From NCBI RefSeq assembly GCF_002270485.1, contig NZ_NQOG01000003.1, positions 62,001 through 126,000 of the forward strand: a stretch of DNA of 64,000 nt, in the 5' to 3' direction. A program made the translations under genes and the position numbers. The number at the start of each line of letters is the position of its first letter. Positions within the stretch are counted from its first letter, which is position 1. Source of the stretch: Anaerostipes hominis (ex Lee et al. 2021) (GTDB lineage: Bacteria; Bacillota; Clostridia; Lachnospirales; Lachnospiraceae). The notes under the pieces are model-generated. The model was not told where the DNA came from and ran no database searches. It worked only from the letters and a program-made list of their open reading frames with translations. Positions 8,519 through 17,057 of this stretch are shown piece by piece.

Positions 8519-8953
8519 TCAGATTCCTTCAAAGATATCCAAGATTTCCTGCTTTGATTTCGCATGGGCTATCTTATCCACATTGGCAAGGTCGGAACAT
8601 GTGACTGCGATCTTGCCGAGCATTTCAATATGTTCGTCATTTTTCCCTGCAATCCCTATGATCACATAAGCAGTCTGTCCGTCATAGTCCACTCCGTCCG
8701 GAACTTGCAGCAGTGAGATTCCGGAGGACTTGATCCTCTCCTCTGACTTGCAGATACCGTGCGGAATTCCGACATGATTTCCAATATAAGTGCAAGCTGC
8801 CTCCTCACGTTTCAGCATATCTTCCAGGTATTCAGGCTGAACATAACCATTTTCAATCAGTACGCCGCCTGCTGCCCTGATTGCATCTTCTTTTGAATCC
8901 AGTTTTACATTGAGACGAATATTATTTTCATTAAATACTTTATTGTCTGCCAT
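8519..8953 (-). CDS. PTS mannitol/fructose-type EIIA domain protein
   Basis: The product has 144 residues and is a single EIIA domain of the mannitol/fructitol class, resembling MtlF over its full length. The motif GNHVGIPHGI contains the histidine (about residue 65) that takes phosphate from HPr. No EIIBC, dehydrogenase or regulator lies nearby: it is flanked by a decayed regulator and tag, and it has its own terminator. It may serve a permease encoded elsewhere or act as a phosphorylation-dependent regulator. The ribosome site is GGAGG, 7 nt before ATG. Confidence 0.85.
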   Translation of the reverse strand: MADNKVFNENNIRLNVKLDSKEDAIRAAGGVLIENGYVQPEYLEDMLKREEAACTYIGNHVGIPHGICKSEERIKSSGISLLQVPDGVDYDGQTAYVIIGIAGKNDEHIEMLGKIAVTCSDLANVDKIAHAKSKQEILDIFEGI

Positions 8954-9076
8954 TTTATTTCCTCCAATTTTAAATTTAGTTGTTGCTTATATATAGATTA
9001 TATAAACTCTGTTTCCAAAAATCCATTTGTTCCAGTGCTGTATTTATCAAAAATAAATTTGACAAAGTTATCACTG

Positions 9077-9640
9077 TCACGACAGGCCATGTTCCAAAAA
9101 GCAGCCTTCGTCATGAGAATATATTACGCCTACCGACTGTAAATACGCATATATAATCGTTGTCCCCACAAACTTCATGCCTCTTTTCCTGAGGTCCTCG
9201 GATACGGCATCCGACAGTTCGGAGCAGGCCATTCCTTTTTCAAAGATTACTTTTCCATCCGTCCAGTGCCAGATATAGTTTGAAAAAGAGCCGTATTCTC
9301 TCTGTATCTCCCGGAATATCTCTGCATTGTTTACCGCCGCTCTGATTTTCAGCTTATTGCGGATAATCCCCGGATTCTGCTGAAGTTTCAGCAGCTTGTC
9401 TTCCGTATAAGCACATACTTTTTCTAAATCAAAATCGTCAAAAGCCTCACGGAATGCCTCCCGTTTGTTCAGCACACATTCCCATGACAGCCCCGCCTGA
9501 AAGGATTCCAGGACCAGCATCTCAAATAATCTGTGATCATCATATACCGGGACCCCCCATTCCTCATCATGATAACGGATATAAAGCTCATTCTTTGGAT
9601 TTGCCCATGTACATCTCTGTTTCTCATCCGGCCATTCCAT
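9077..9640 (-). CDS. tag: DNA-3-methyladenine glycosylase I
   Basis: The product has 187 residues from the ATG at 9640, which follows AAAGGAGAAG; the longer frame to 9715 has no such site. The N-terminus RCTWANPKNELYIRYHDEEW and the segment ESFQAGLSW are typical of Tag, and the conserved Glu of the base pocket lies there. Tag removes 3-methyladenine from alkylated DNA to start base excision repair. It sits 13 nt after ogt, so the two form an alkylation-repair unit. The C-terminal Zn-binding region is plausible (HDEGCFLEH). Confidence 0.9.
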   Translation of the reverse strand: MEWPDEKQRCTWANPKNELYIRYHDEEWGVPVYDDHRLFEMLVLESFQAGLSWECVLNKREAFREAFDDFDLEKVCAYTEDKLLKLQQNPGIIRNKLKIRAAVNNAEIFREIQREYGSFSNYIWHWTDGKVIFEKGMACSELSDAVSEDLRKRGMKFVGTTIIYAYLQSVGVIYSHDEGCFLEHGLS

Positions 9641-9653
9641 AAAATCTTCTCCT

Positions 9654-10193
9654 TTAAAGAGCAGTTCCCTTTTTGGGAACAAACAACTGTGACATATCTG
9701 CCCCTTCATGCTCAAGCAGTTTTATTTTGGCGGCAATGCCCCCTGCATATCCCGTCAGGCTTCCATTAGACCCAACTACCCGGTGGCAGGGAATGATAAT
9801 AGAAATGGGATTATGACCGACCGCCCCTCCGACTGCCTGGGCAGACATTCGTGCTCTGCCCGTCTTTGCAGCCATCTTCCCGGCAATTTCGCCGTAGCTC
9901 ATCACTTTTCCATAGGGAATCTCACGCAGAATTTCCCACACGCCCTGCCTGAATTCCCCGCCTTTCGGACATAAAGGAAGCTCAGAAATGGAAGGCTTTT
10001 CCCCGGCAAAATACCGGTCCAGCCAGTCTTCTACTGTTTTAAACACGAAAAGACCATCTTTTTTCTCCATATCTCCTGAGAGCGTTCCTCCAAAATATTT
10101 CTGTCCTTCCATCCAAAGACCCACAATATTATCGCCGTCTGAGGCAATGGTCAGCATCCCTAAAGGTGACTGATACTCTATAAAAAAATACAT
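9654..10193 (-). CDS. ogt: Methylated-DNA-protein cysteine methyltransferase
   Basis: The product has 179 residues. The C-terminal domain carries IPCHRV (about residues 144-149), the active-site cysteine that takes the methyl group from O6-methylguanine in a suicide reaction. GKVMSYGEIA is the DNA-binding helix region, and the N-terminal 80 residues are the usual variable domain. It is co-transcribed with tag, which gives the cell direct reversal plus base excision for alkylation damage. No Ada-type regulatory domain is present. Confidence 0.9.
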   Translation of the reverse strand: MYFFIEYQSPLGMLTIASDGDNIVGLWMEGQKYFGGTLSGDMEKKDGLFVFKTVEDWLDRYFAGEKPSISELPLCPKGGEFRQGVWEILREIPYGKVMSYGEIAGKMAAKTGRARMSAQAVGGAVGHNPISIIIPCHRVVGSNGSLTGYAGGIAAKIKLLEHEGADMSQLFVPKKGTAL

Positions 10194-10216
10194 GTTTTCC
10201 TCCGATACAGAACTTT

Positions 10217-10705
10217 TTATCGCTCAGGCTTGTATATTCCGTAATTTCCTCTCCCGGTGCTCTTCACTTTATATAGAGCAGTGTCTGCATTTTGGTAAAG
10301 TTCCTGAAAAATCTCCCCGTCACAGGGATAAAATACCACTCCCATGCTGAAGGATACCTCCCCTTTATCCGCATATTTGCGACGCAGCAGATAACAGAGC
10401 ATATTGCTTCTCGGAATCACATCATCCTCGGACCCAATGTTTCTCAATAAGACCATAAATTCGTCTCCGCCCATTCGGCCGCACAGATCGCTTTCTCTCA
10501 AAAAAACCTTAAATAATCCATGGAGCCTCTCGTCTGGCCTCTGTAATAATGAATCAGCAGCGAATCACGGTCAAAAAAGTCAGAGAACCGCTCAGCATCT
10601 GCACAGATAGTCAGGCGGAATATCTCCGGCTTCTTCATCAAAGAGATCTTTCGTCATGTTATATTCATAAAATCTGATGGTTTTTCCTTCCCATGATTTC
10701 CCCAT
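10217..10705 (-). pseudogene. Remnant of a GGDEF (diguanylate cyclase) protein
   Basis: The last 94 codons (10501-10217) encode GRMGGDEFMVLLRN, a true GGDEF core, and YQNADTALYKVKSTGRGNY, the usual C-terminal end. Upstream, to an ATG at 10705, short pieces of a sensor region appear in shifting frames (for example RFYEYNMTKDLFDEE), with stops and a deletion that removes the start of the GGDEF domain. No intact start remains. It once made cyclic di-GMP in response to an unknown signal. Confidence 0.7.
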
Positions 10706-10709
10706 ACTT

Positions 10710-11297
10710 TCATTTTTCTGCCGATAAAAATAGGACTGTATCTGTTATGTACGATTCAAACTCAGTGAATCCAGCAGATTCAAAAAATAATTGAAGTTCT
10801 CTTTGGCTGTACACCCTCACATCACCTTTTTTTGAAAAGGGAAATACCAGCGTGTTGGCAAGACACCGCACCAGAGGAGAAAAAAACGGTTCAGCAATAA
10901 AAACTTTACCATTTACCTTTAATACCCGCAAACATTCATCGGCAAAGGTCTGGGGATTTTCAAAATGATGGAACGCGCAGGATACCGTAATAACATCCAT
11001 ACTCTCATTTTCAAAACCGAGAGGCGCACAGGGGCCAACCGTAAATGTACAGGCCGGGTATCTTTCTCTGGCAGACGCAATCATATTTTCAGCAATATCT
11101 ACACCAAAGGCATTAACTCTCGCCTTTTTTGAGAGTTCTCCAAGCAGATATCCATTGCCGCAAGCGACGTCCAGAACATTGTCTCCATCTCTGAGCACCG
11201 CCTTTTTTATAATCTCTTGTTTATGGGATCTTGTCAACCATTGCTTGATTAAATAATTCTGATTTTTCTGTCTGCCAATCAGAAAGTTTTCAATCAC
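10710..11297 (-). CDS. Class I SAM-dependent methyltransferase
   Basis: The product has 195 residues. Motif I is DNVLDVACGNGYLLGELS (about residues 38-55), the acidic end of strand 2 is FGVDIAENM, and motif IV region is VITVSCAFHHFENP. The fold is that of a UbiE/ArsM-like small-molecule methyltransferase; the substrate is unknown. It starts with GTG at 11297, which overlaps the stop of the VOC remnant upstream, so translation was once coupled to that gene. No strong ribosome site of its own is visible. Confidence 0.8.
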   Translation of the reverse strand: MIENFLIGRQKNQNYLIKQWLTRSHKQEIIKKAVLRDGDNVLDVACGNGYLLGELSKKARVNAFGVDIAENMIASARERYPACTFTVGPCAPLGFENESMDVITVSCAFHHFENPQTFADECLRVLKVNGKVFIAEPFFSPLVRCLANTLVFPFSKKGDVRVYSQRELQLFFESAGFTEFESYITDTVLFLSAEK

Positions 11298-11433
11298 GCA
11301 AACTCAGCGATCACTATCTCATTTCCATCAATATCACTTAAACGGACCTCGTAAGTTCCATTTCTGTATAGAACTCAATAAGTTCCTTTACCTGCTCAGA
11401 AAATATGTTTGTGCAGTAGTATCCTGTTAGCAT
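11294..11433 (-). pseudogene. VOC (glyoxalase/bleomycin-resistance-type) remnant
   Basis: An ATG at 11433 behind GAGGTGAG opens MLTGYYCTNIFSEQ, a typical VOC N-terminus, which soon leaves frame. In the next frame the end of a VOC domain is readable (NGTYEVRLSDIDGNEIVIAE), closing at 11294. The central part of the domain is deleted. The remaining stop overlaps the GTG start of the methyltransferase. Confidence 0.6.
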
Positions 11434-11460
11434 CTTCTCACCTCATCATATTTATCAGTT

Positions 11461-11970
11461 TCAAATATACGTTACTGTTTTCAGCAGTGAATACATCCTC
11501 ATATCAATGACTTTACCATTTTTCATGGCGTTATTTCTCAATGTTCCCTCATATTGAAAACCGGCTTTTTCGAGTACCCGGCATGATGCGGCATTGTATG
11601 CAAACGGCTCAGCATAGATTCGAATAATATCACTCTTGTCAAAGACATATGTACAAATTTGTTTTACAGCTTCGGTCATTATTCCTTTGCCCCAGTATTC
11701 TTCTGCTATACAATAGCCCAACTCACCAGTCTGTCTGTGTATGTTCTCTTGACGGAACACTCCAATACTGCCGATCACTTTGTTGTCTGCTGTGACAGCA
11801 AAAGCAAAAGTTTTATCTTCGTCTGCAGAAAGCACCTCCGTTATATATGCTGTTCCATCCTTCTCAGTGTAAGGGTAAGGCAGCCCATCCCGAAGATTAT
11901 TTTGTATTTTTGTATTAGACAGAGCCGCCGCTAAATCTCTTGCGTCCGATAACTCCCACTTTCTTATTTC
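11461..11970 (-). pseudogene. GNAT acetyltransferase lacking its start
   Basis: The frame is open from just after a TGA at 11973-11971 to 11461. It encodes a RimJ-like acetyltransferase: EIRKWELSDARDLAAALSN, LGYCIAEEYWGKGIMTEAVK (acetyl-CoA loop) and NAASCRVLEKAGFQYEGTLR. The normal N-terminal start codon is missing and the bases before it resemble no gene, so the 5' end seems to have been lost at a rearrangement. An in-frame GTG at 11835 could give a 124-residue product without the first two strands, which would be unlikely to work. Confidence 0.6.
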
Positions 11971-12025
11971 TCAACAACTGGTGGTATACATTGATGATAC
12001 GGTTCTTGCGGTGTTGCTACAGAAC

Positions 12026-12044
12026 GTGCGCCCGCCGGGCGCAC
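12026..12044. repeat. GC-rich perfect palindrome
   Basis: GTGCGCCC-GCC-GGGCGCAC is a perfect hairpin, far more GC-rich than its surroundings. It lies beside the breakpoint of the GNAT gene and next to the GH4 terminator, and may be a residue of an inserted element. Confidence 0.55.
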
Positions 12045-12048
12045 AACG

Positions 12049-12086
12049 AAAGAAAGCCCGAACCGTAAAGTTTTCGAGCTTTCTTT
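12049..12086 (-). terminator. Terminator of the alpha-glucoside PTS operon
   Basis: AAAGAAAGC (12086-12078 on the minus strand) pairs with GCTTTCTTT (12057-12049), extended by TCGAA/TTCGG pairing. It lies 6 nt past the stop of the GH4 gene. Confidence 0.65.
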
Positions 12087-12092
12087 ATATAA

Positions 12093-13460
12093 TTACTTCA
12101 ATGTCGGCCAGTATTCCTTATTAGCTTCCATCAAATCGTCTAATATCTCTTTTGCCACTTTCATGCTTGGAACAGTCTTATTCAGGGTAAAGGCTTCCAG
12201 TACTTTCTGATAGGAACCCTCGATACAGCCCTCTACTAAGAGTTTTTCACAGTTTAACTGCTGCATCATCATTCCTTGCTGGAATAGCGGGATATTATCC
12301 TGTGCGATGACTTCCGGGCCTTTCTTACCGATGTAGGCAGGTACTTCTACCATAGCATCGTAAGGCATGTTGGGGATAGCTCCCTTGTTTTCGGTGATGA
12401 CCAGAAAACGCGCTTTGGTGTCGTTTTTCAATGCGATAGCCAAATCGGCAATCCAATCACCATGACTGCCTGCATAGAATACTGTTTCGTCAATCTCGCC
12501 GGAAGCCAGATATTTGTCGATACCGTCGAACAGATTCTTTTCACGAGTCTCCATAACCTCGTTGGCACGGGTATGATTAGGATCGGAATGTTCCACAAAC
12601 TCTTTCTGCTGCAGATAGTAGTTTAAGTAAGTGTTAGGCAGAGTGTCCGGGAAATTCTTCATGATTTCGTACACACCCTTCCATACATAGTACCAGCTGC
12701 CTTTGGCGTGGCGATTTGTTTTATTGTCGTTGCTCTTACCAGCTAAAGCTGCCTTATCTTTTAAATACGCAGACGGCAGCAGGATTTCCTGCTCCATGAT
12801 ATAGTCTCTGATCTTAGGCATCATATCCTCGCCCTTGTATTCGATGCCCGTAAACCAGCCAAAGTGATTCAGTCCATAATAGTCATAAACAATGTTATGT
12901 TTATCTTTAATGTTCAGAGCGGCAGCAACCATATCAATGATAGCAATAGGCATGTCGCAGATATTAATAATGCGAGCATCAGGACGAAGCTTACGGCAGG
13001 CTTCCGATACGACGGAAGCCGGATTGGAGTAGTTCAAAATCCAGTAGGTTGGTTTTGCATATTTTTCGGCATCATCAATTACCTGAATCATAGGGAAGAT
13101 TGTACGCATACCATAAGCCAGGCCGCCGCAGCCGCAGGTCTCCTGACCCACACAGCCGTGACGAAGAGGGATTTTTTCATCCAACTCACGCATTGCATAT
13201 TTTCCTACGCGCATCTGTGCAAAAATGAAATCAGCATCTTTATAAGCTTCTTCTGCGTCATAGGTGATTGTCAGTTTAATTCCGCATTTTAAATCCTCAT
13301 CCAGAATCCAACGAACCAAAATGCCAACCTTATCCTGACGTTTTTTATCTAAATCAAACAGACGGATCTCATCTACCTCCAGCTCATTCTTGCGAAGAGC
13401 GATGGATTTTACAATACCCGGTGTAAAGGTACTGCCGCCGCCAACAATTGTAATGATCAT
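12093..13460 (-). CDS. Glycoside hydrolase family 4, 6-phospho-alpha-glucosidase
   Basis: The product has 455 residues. The N-terminal NAD site reads IVGGGSTFTPG. NYSNPA, NICDMP (metal-binding Cys) and GLNHFGWF (metal-binding His) are the conserved GH4 signature, and MRVGKYAMRELDEKIPL is typical of the maltose-6-phosphate type (GlvA/MalH). The enzyme uses NAD+ and a divalent metal to hydrolyse 6-phospho-alpha-glucosides after PTS uptake. It is the last gene of an operon with EIICB, LicT and EIIA, which supports this substrate class. The exact disaccharide cannot be read from the sequence. Confidence 0.9.
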   Translation of the reverse strand: MIITIVGGGSTFTPGIVKSIALRKNELEVDEIRLFDLDKKRQDKVGILVRWILDEDLKCGIKLTITYDAEEAYKDADFIFAQMRVGKYAMRELDEKIPLRHGCVGQETCGCGGLAYGMRTIFPMIQVIDDAEKYAKPTYWILNYSNPASVVSEACRKLRPDARIINICDMPIAIIDMVAAALNIKDKHNIVYDYYGLNHFGWFTGIEYKGEDMMPKIRDYIMEQEILLPSAYLKDKAALAGKSNDNKTNRHAKGSWYYVWKGVYEIMKNFPDTLPNTYLNYYLQQKEFVEHSDPNHTRANEVMETREKNLFDGIDKYLASGEIDETVFYAGSHGDWIADLAIALKNDTKARFLVITENKGAIPNMPYDAMVEVPAYIGKKGPEVIAQDNIPLFQQGMMMQQLNCEKLLVEGCIEGSYQKVLEAFTLNKTVPSMKVAKEILDDLMEANKEYWPTLK

Positions 13461-13487
13461 ATGCTTTTCCTCCTTAAAAATATTAAT

Positions 13488-15035
13488 TTACATTTTTTCT
13501 AATGCGTCCTCTACCTGACCGCGAACAGCCGCTACCTGCATGCCCAGAATAATCTGGAGATCCTTTCCACTGCGCTTGATACCGCTGTTCTTTACTTTAT
13601 TAATCAGGGTTTCATTAATCAGGGATTCATCCTTTACAACCACTCTTAAACGGGTGAAGCAGTTTTCCAGTGAATCAATATTGCTTTTGCCTCCCAGACC
13701 ATTGATCAGGCTGACGACATCATCCGCTGCGTTGGAAGCGCCAACAGACGGTGCTGCTTTTTCTGCAATATTTTCCACCTCGCGGCCAGGAGTTCTTAAA
13801 TTCAGTTTCTTAATTAAGAAAGTGAACAGGAAATAGTAAATTACGCTGACTGCGATACCCATAACCAATAACATAGGCCAGTTAGTCTTTTCCACGCCCA
13901 GTACCAGATTGGAAATTATAATGTTGACAATACCGCCGCTGGTAGAAGCCGGGATACTCAATACTTTTAACAATACCAGATTGATACCGCTGATTACAGA
14001 ATGAATCAGGAATAAAACCGGCGCTGCAAAGACGAATAAATAGTCAATAGGTTCGGTAATTGCAGACAATACTGCTGTCAGCATCAAAGGCAGAATGAGC
14101 GCCCTGGTCTTTTCTTTATTTTTTTTAAATGCAGTAGTAATAAATGCCAGGGCGATGCCAATATAAGGGAACAGGTTGTTAAAGGTGTAGCTGTTAAAAT
14201 AGGTAGAGTCTGAGAAAGCCCCAGGCATATTCATCTCTGCTACACGGATAGGATATGCACCTGCTATGATGGTATTGCCCTGTGCCAATGTGCCGCCCAC
14301 ATCAGTAAACTGGAAAGGTGCATATACCAGATGGTGCAGACCGGTAGGAACTAACAGCTTATTTAACAGACCGTATACAAACAGGCCTACATTGCCGCTG
14401 CTTACGATCATGCCGGATACTGCACTGATTGCAGACTGCACTAACGGCCATACGAAGGTCATGAGAAAGCCCACGCCGATAGCAGCAGGAATCATCAATA
14501 AGAACGGGAAGCGCACGCCGGAGAACATGGAGAAGTATCCTTTGAACTGCTTACCACCAAACTTATTGAACAGATATCCGGTAAGGCAGCCCATCAAAAT
14601 ACCGCCAAATACACCGGTGTCCAGTACCTGAATGCCCATTACCTCAGCCTGACCTGTACCGTACAGACCAAGCGTACCCGGCTCTGCAATCTTGCCAAAA
14701 AAATTTAAAGTAATGTTGTTAGCATTTAAAAATATGAAGAAGCCCATCAGGCCGATTAAAGAAGCATGACCTTTGTCTTTCTTTGCCATAGCGCCTGCAA
14801 TGCCGACACAGAAAATAATGCTTAAGTTATTGATCAGATACATCAATGTGCTATAAATCAAGTTACCAATTAACCGGAAAGGCGCTGCCTGTAAAAAAGT
14901 CAGCTTTTCCGTAATCGTTGTGTTGGTCAATAAAATACCAAGAATCAGAATCGTACCAGCTACCCCCAGATACATCATAGGCTGTACAATTGACTTTGAA
15001 AATACTTCCAAAGAACTTTTGATTTTTTCTTTCAT
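13488..15035 (-). CDS. PTS alpha-glucoside transporter, EIICB
   Basis: The product has 515 residues. About ten hydrophobic segments form the EIIC channel (residues about 15-430, with the PIDYLFVFAAP loop near the sugar site). A linker and a C-terminal EIIB domain follow, with ENCFTRLRV holding the phosphorylated cysteine near residue 460. There is no fused EIIA; the separate EIIA at 15893 would supply it. It imports and phosphorylates an alpha-glucoside such as maltose. Its start overlaps the stop of the antiterminator gene by 4 nt. Confidence 0.9.
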   Translation of the reverse strand: MKEKIKSSLEVFSKSIVQPMMYLGVAGTILILGILLTNTTITEKLTFLQAAPFRLIGNLIYSTLMYLINNLSIIFCVGIAGAMAKKDKGHASLIGLMGFFIFLNANNITLNFFGKIAEPGTLGLYGTGQAEVMGIQVLDTGVFGGILMGCLTGYLFNKFGGKQFKGYFSMFSGVRFPFLLMIPAAIGVGFLMTFVWPLVQSAISAVSGMIVSSGNVGLFVYGLLNKLLVPTGLHHLVYAPFQFTDVGGTLAQGNTIIAGAYPIRVAEMNMPGAFSDSTYFNSYTFNNLFPYIGIALAFITTAFKKNKEKTRALILPLMLTAVLSAITEPIDYLFVFAAPVLFLIHSVISGINLVLLKVLSIPASTSGGIVNIIISNLVLGVEKTNWPMLLVMGIAVSVIYYFLFTFLIKKLNLRTPGREVENIAEKAAPSVGASNAADDVVSLINGLGGKSNIDSLENCFTRLRVVVKDESLINETLINKVKNSGIKRSGKDLQIILGMQVAAVRGQVEDALEKM

Positions 15036-15877
15036 TCTTGAACTCCTTCATTTGAAATCAATGTAATAATGTGATAAATCAGATATCTTTTTTCTGAATC
15101 CGTCACCTTTTTATGATAGCTCTTTTGTATATAATCTCCTATCCTCTCCACACACTGAAAGGCTTCTGGATATTCCTGCTGCGCCAGCTGAAATACAGAT
15201 ACATCTTCCAGTTGTTTGCCATCCTTGTCCAGCACCCTTCTGGCAAAAAACTGCAGATGCCGCATAAATCGTTCGTATAATAGGGAATCATGATTGAGTA
15301 CCACTCCATAATGATTCTGCACGATTCTTATAATTTCGCTGATTAGCTGGAGACTTACAATCAGTTGGTCTGCCCGCTGGTTTAAGTTGGCATTTACGAT
15401 ATGTAACGTAATAAACCCCATTTCATCTTCGGAAATATGAATACCCATATGCTTATCAATGATTTTTGCTGCTTCTTTAGAAAGAGCGAATTCTTTTTTA
15501 TAAAACTGCTTGATCTCCATAAGCAGGGGATTCTGGAACACCACTTTATTCTTTTCCCGCTCTAAGGACATGCTGATGTGGTCTGTCAGTGTGATATAAA
15601 TATTGTCATCCAGATTTAAATCCGATTTTTCCCGAAGCATGGCTACGATTTCTTCTGCAATAGACAGATAAATGATTGGGATTTCCTGCACCAACTTAGC
15701 CAGCCGGTTTCCGATGCTTTTTTCAGCCAGAGTAAAAACTTTTTCAATCCGGTCTTCTTCAAGGAACTCACCGGCTTTTTTGCCAAAGGCCAGACCTTTT
15801 CCTATGACGATCATTTCCTCGCTTTTTTGATCTTCCACCATTACTACGTTGTTATTGTAAATTCTTTTAATCCTCAT
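15032..15877 (-). CDS. licT: LicT/BglG-family transcription antiterminator
   Basis: The product has 281 residues. The N-terminal RNA-binding domain (RIKRIYNNNVVMV, then IGKGLAFGKKAG) is followed by two PTS regulation domains with the conserved histidines in LTDHISMSLER, DKHMGIHISEDEMGFITLHIVNA and near FMRHLQFF. When sugar is present the protein is relieved of EIIB phosphorylation and binds the RAT at 16535-16563, which blocks the overlapping terminator. It lies within the operon it controls, giving autoregulation. Confidence 0.9.
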   Translation of the reverse strand: MRIKRIYNNNVVMVEDQKSEEMIVIGKGLAFGKKAGEFLEEDRIEKVFTLAEKSIGNRLAKLVQEIPIIYLSIAEEIVAMLREKSDLNLDDNIYITLTDHISMSLEREKNKVVFQNPLLMEIKQFYKKEFALSKEAAKIIDKHMGIHISEDEMGFITLHIVNANLNQRADQLIVSLQLISEIIRIVQNHYGVVLNHDSLLYERFMRHLQFFARRVLDKDGKQLEDVSVFQLAQQEYPEAFQCVERIGDYIQKSYHKKVTDSEKRYLIYHIITLISNEGVQE

Positions 15878-15892
15878 AAGAATTCCTTTCCA

Positions 15893-16405
15893 TCAGCCAA
15901 GCCACAAAAGTTTTTCCTGTGGCATAACCTGTCCGATGTCCCTTTTATGCAAAATACCAAGTTCGCTGCTATCCGGCAGTAGCACCATGGTAGTAGCCTC
16001 GTAACCGCTGCTTTTAATTTTGTCCATATCAAAGGTGATCAGAAACTGACCCTTTTCCACCCGGTCACCCTGCTGCACCAGCGCTTCAAAACCGTCTCCG
16101 CCCATTTCCACTGTGTCAATGCCGATATGCAGAATTACATTGATACCGTTATCTCCTGCAATGGCTATGGCGTGATTGGTGGGAAAAAGCGCTTCTACCA
16201 TGCCGCTCATAGGGGCGTAAAGCTTGCCCTCTGCCGGGATAATGGCCAATCCGTCACCCATGGATTTCTTCGCAAAAGCTTCGTCATTCACTGTTTCTAA
16301 CGGGATGACTTCACCCATTAAAGGGCTGCCAAGTTCTTTTGACGGCTTTACCAATTCCGTGAGTGTACTTTCCGATTTCCCCATGATACGTGATAAAATA
16401 CCCAT
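15893..16405 (-). CDS. PTS glucose-type EIIA
   Basis: The product has 170 residues from the ATG at 16405, chosen because AGGGAGGT precedes it. It is a Crr-like EIIA: GDGLAIIPAEGKLYAPMSGMV, then HAIAIAGDNGINVILHIGIDTV, where the last His is the phosphorylated one (about residue 90). It passes phosphate from HPr to the EIIB of the neighbouring transporter. It is the first gene after the RAT-terminator leader. Confidence 0.92.
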   Translation of the reverse strand: MGILSRIMGKSESTLTELVKPSKELGSPLMGEVIPLETVNDEAFAKKSMGDGLAIIPAEGKLYAPMSGMVEALFPTNHAIAIAGDNGINVILHIGIDTVEMGGDGFEALVQQGDRVEKGQFLITFDMDKIKSSGYEATTMVLLPDSSELGILHKRDIGQVMPQEKLLWLG

Positions 16406-16477
16406 AATATAACCTCCCTTCTGGAATTTCCTGCTTGTTCTGATTGCTGGCAGTGCTTGATTCATTTTTTGCGCAGC

Positions 16478-16545
16478 AAAAAAACAGGCTTAACCAAAAT
16501 CATTAAATAACAATAAACGTTATTGAAAGATTTTGGTTAAGCCTG
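16478..16545 (-). terminator. Leader terminator controlled by LicT
   Basis: Perfect 17-bp arms (16545-16529 and 16501-16485) are followed by seven Ts (16484-16478), between the promoter and the EIIA gene. The upstream arm overlaps the RAT, so the two folds exclude each other. Confidence 0.9.
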
Positions 16546-16563
16546 CTTACACAGTAACATTCC
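16535..16563 (-). promoter_or_regulatory. Ribonucleic antiterminator (RAT) site
   Basis: The 29-nt element begins GGAATGTTACTG and ends GCAGGCTTAACC, close to the LicT/SacY-type RAT consensus, with paired flanks and two internal loops. It overlaps the 5' arm of the leader terminator. Confidence 0.88.
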
Positions 16564-16581
16564 GCTTTTCTTTACAAGTAC

Positions 16582-16610
16582 ATGATATCAAAACACAAAT
16601 TTTTTGTCAA
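16582..16610 (-). promoter_or_regulatory. Promoter of the alpha-glucoside PTS operon
   Basis: TTGACA (16610-16605), a 17-bp spacer and TATCAT (16587-16582) lie directly upstream of the RAT. Confidence 0.82.
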
Positions 16611-17057
16611 TGTTATTTTAAAAAAATGTTTGTATAATTTGATATAGAAATGGCGATTATCGCATAAACACTGTATTTATCCGCAATATAACAATTTAAA
16701 AAGCACTTATTTTACTACTGATTTACCACGATTAAATGAGCTTTGATATGACAATAAAATTAGAGTGGACACCATGCCGATAGGCCCTTCGGAAATAAAT
16801 ATTTTCTAAGACAAAAGGGACCCTTGTTTTCACAATGTCCCTTTCTGTCCAGTCTACACTTTCCTTCCTACTTAAACATCAAGCAATCTTTTCATTGATA
16901 AGTTAGGTAATAAATCCTACCCAATCTCTGACCCATGTATTACCCAAAATAACGCGATATTTTATGATAATCTATGATAGCATTACTTGTAAAAAGTTCG
17001 GAAATCTCAGTAAACCCGTTATTCTACACTGATAATGGCAGTCTAATTACAAACGGA
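16611..17057. other. Intergenic region without a recognisable gene
   Basis: It contains the 34-bp dispersed repeat at 16726 and a hairpin AAAGGGAC/GTCCCTTT (16814-16847) lacking a clear T-tract. Short unrelated open frames only. It may be debris of an inserted element between the PTS promoter and the 3' end of tsf. Confidence 0.5.
16726..16759 (+). repeat. 34-bp dispersed repeat, copy 1
   Basis: The segment starting CCACGATTAAATGAGC and ending GACAATAAAA matches 55754-55787 with two mismatches. Sequence outside diverges on both sides. Confidence 0.7.

Noticed and set aside
16814-16847. Terminator for tsf
   Set aside because: The hairpin is more than 200 nt past the stop and lacks a T-run, so it is not convincing.
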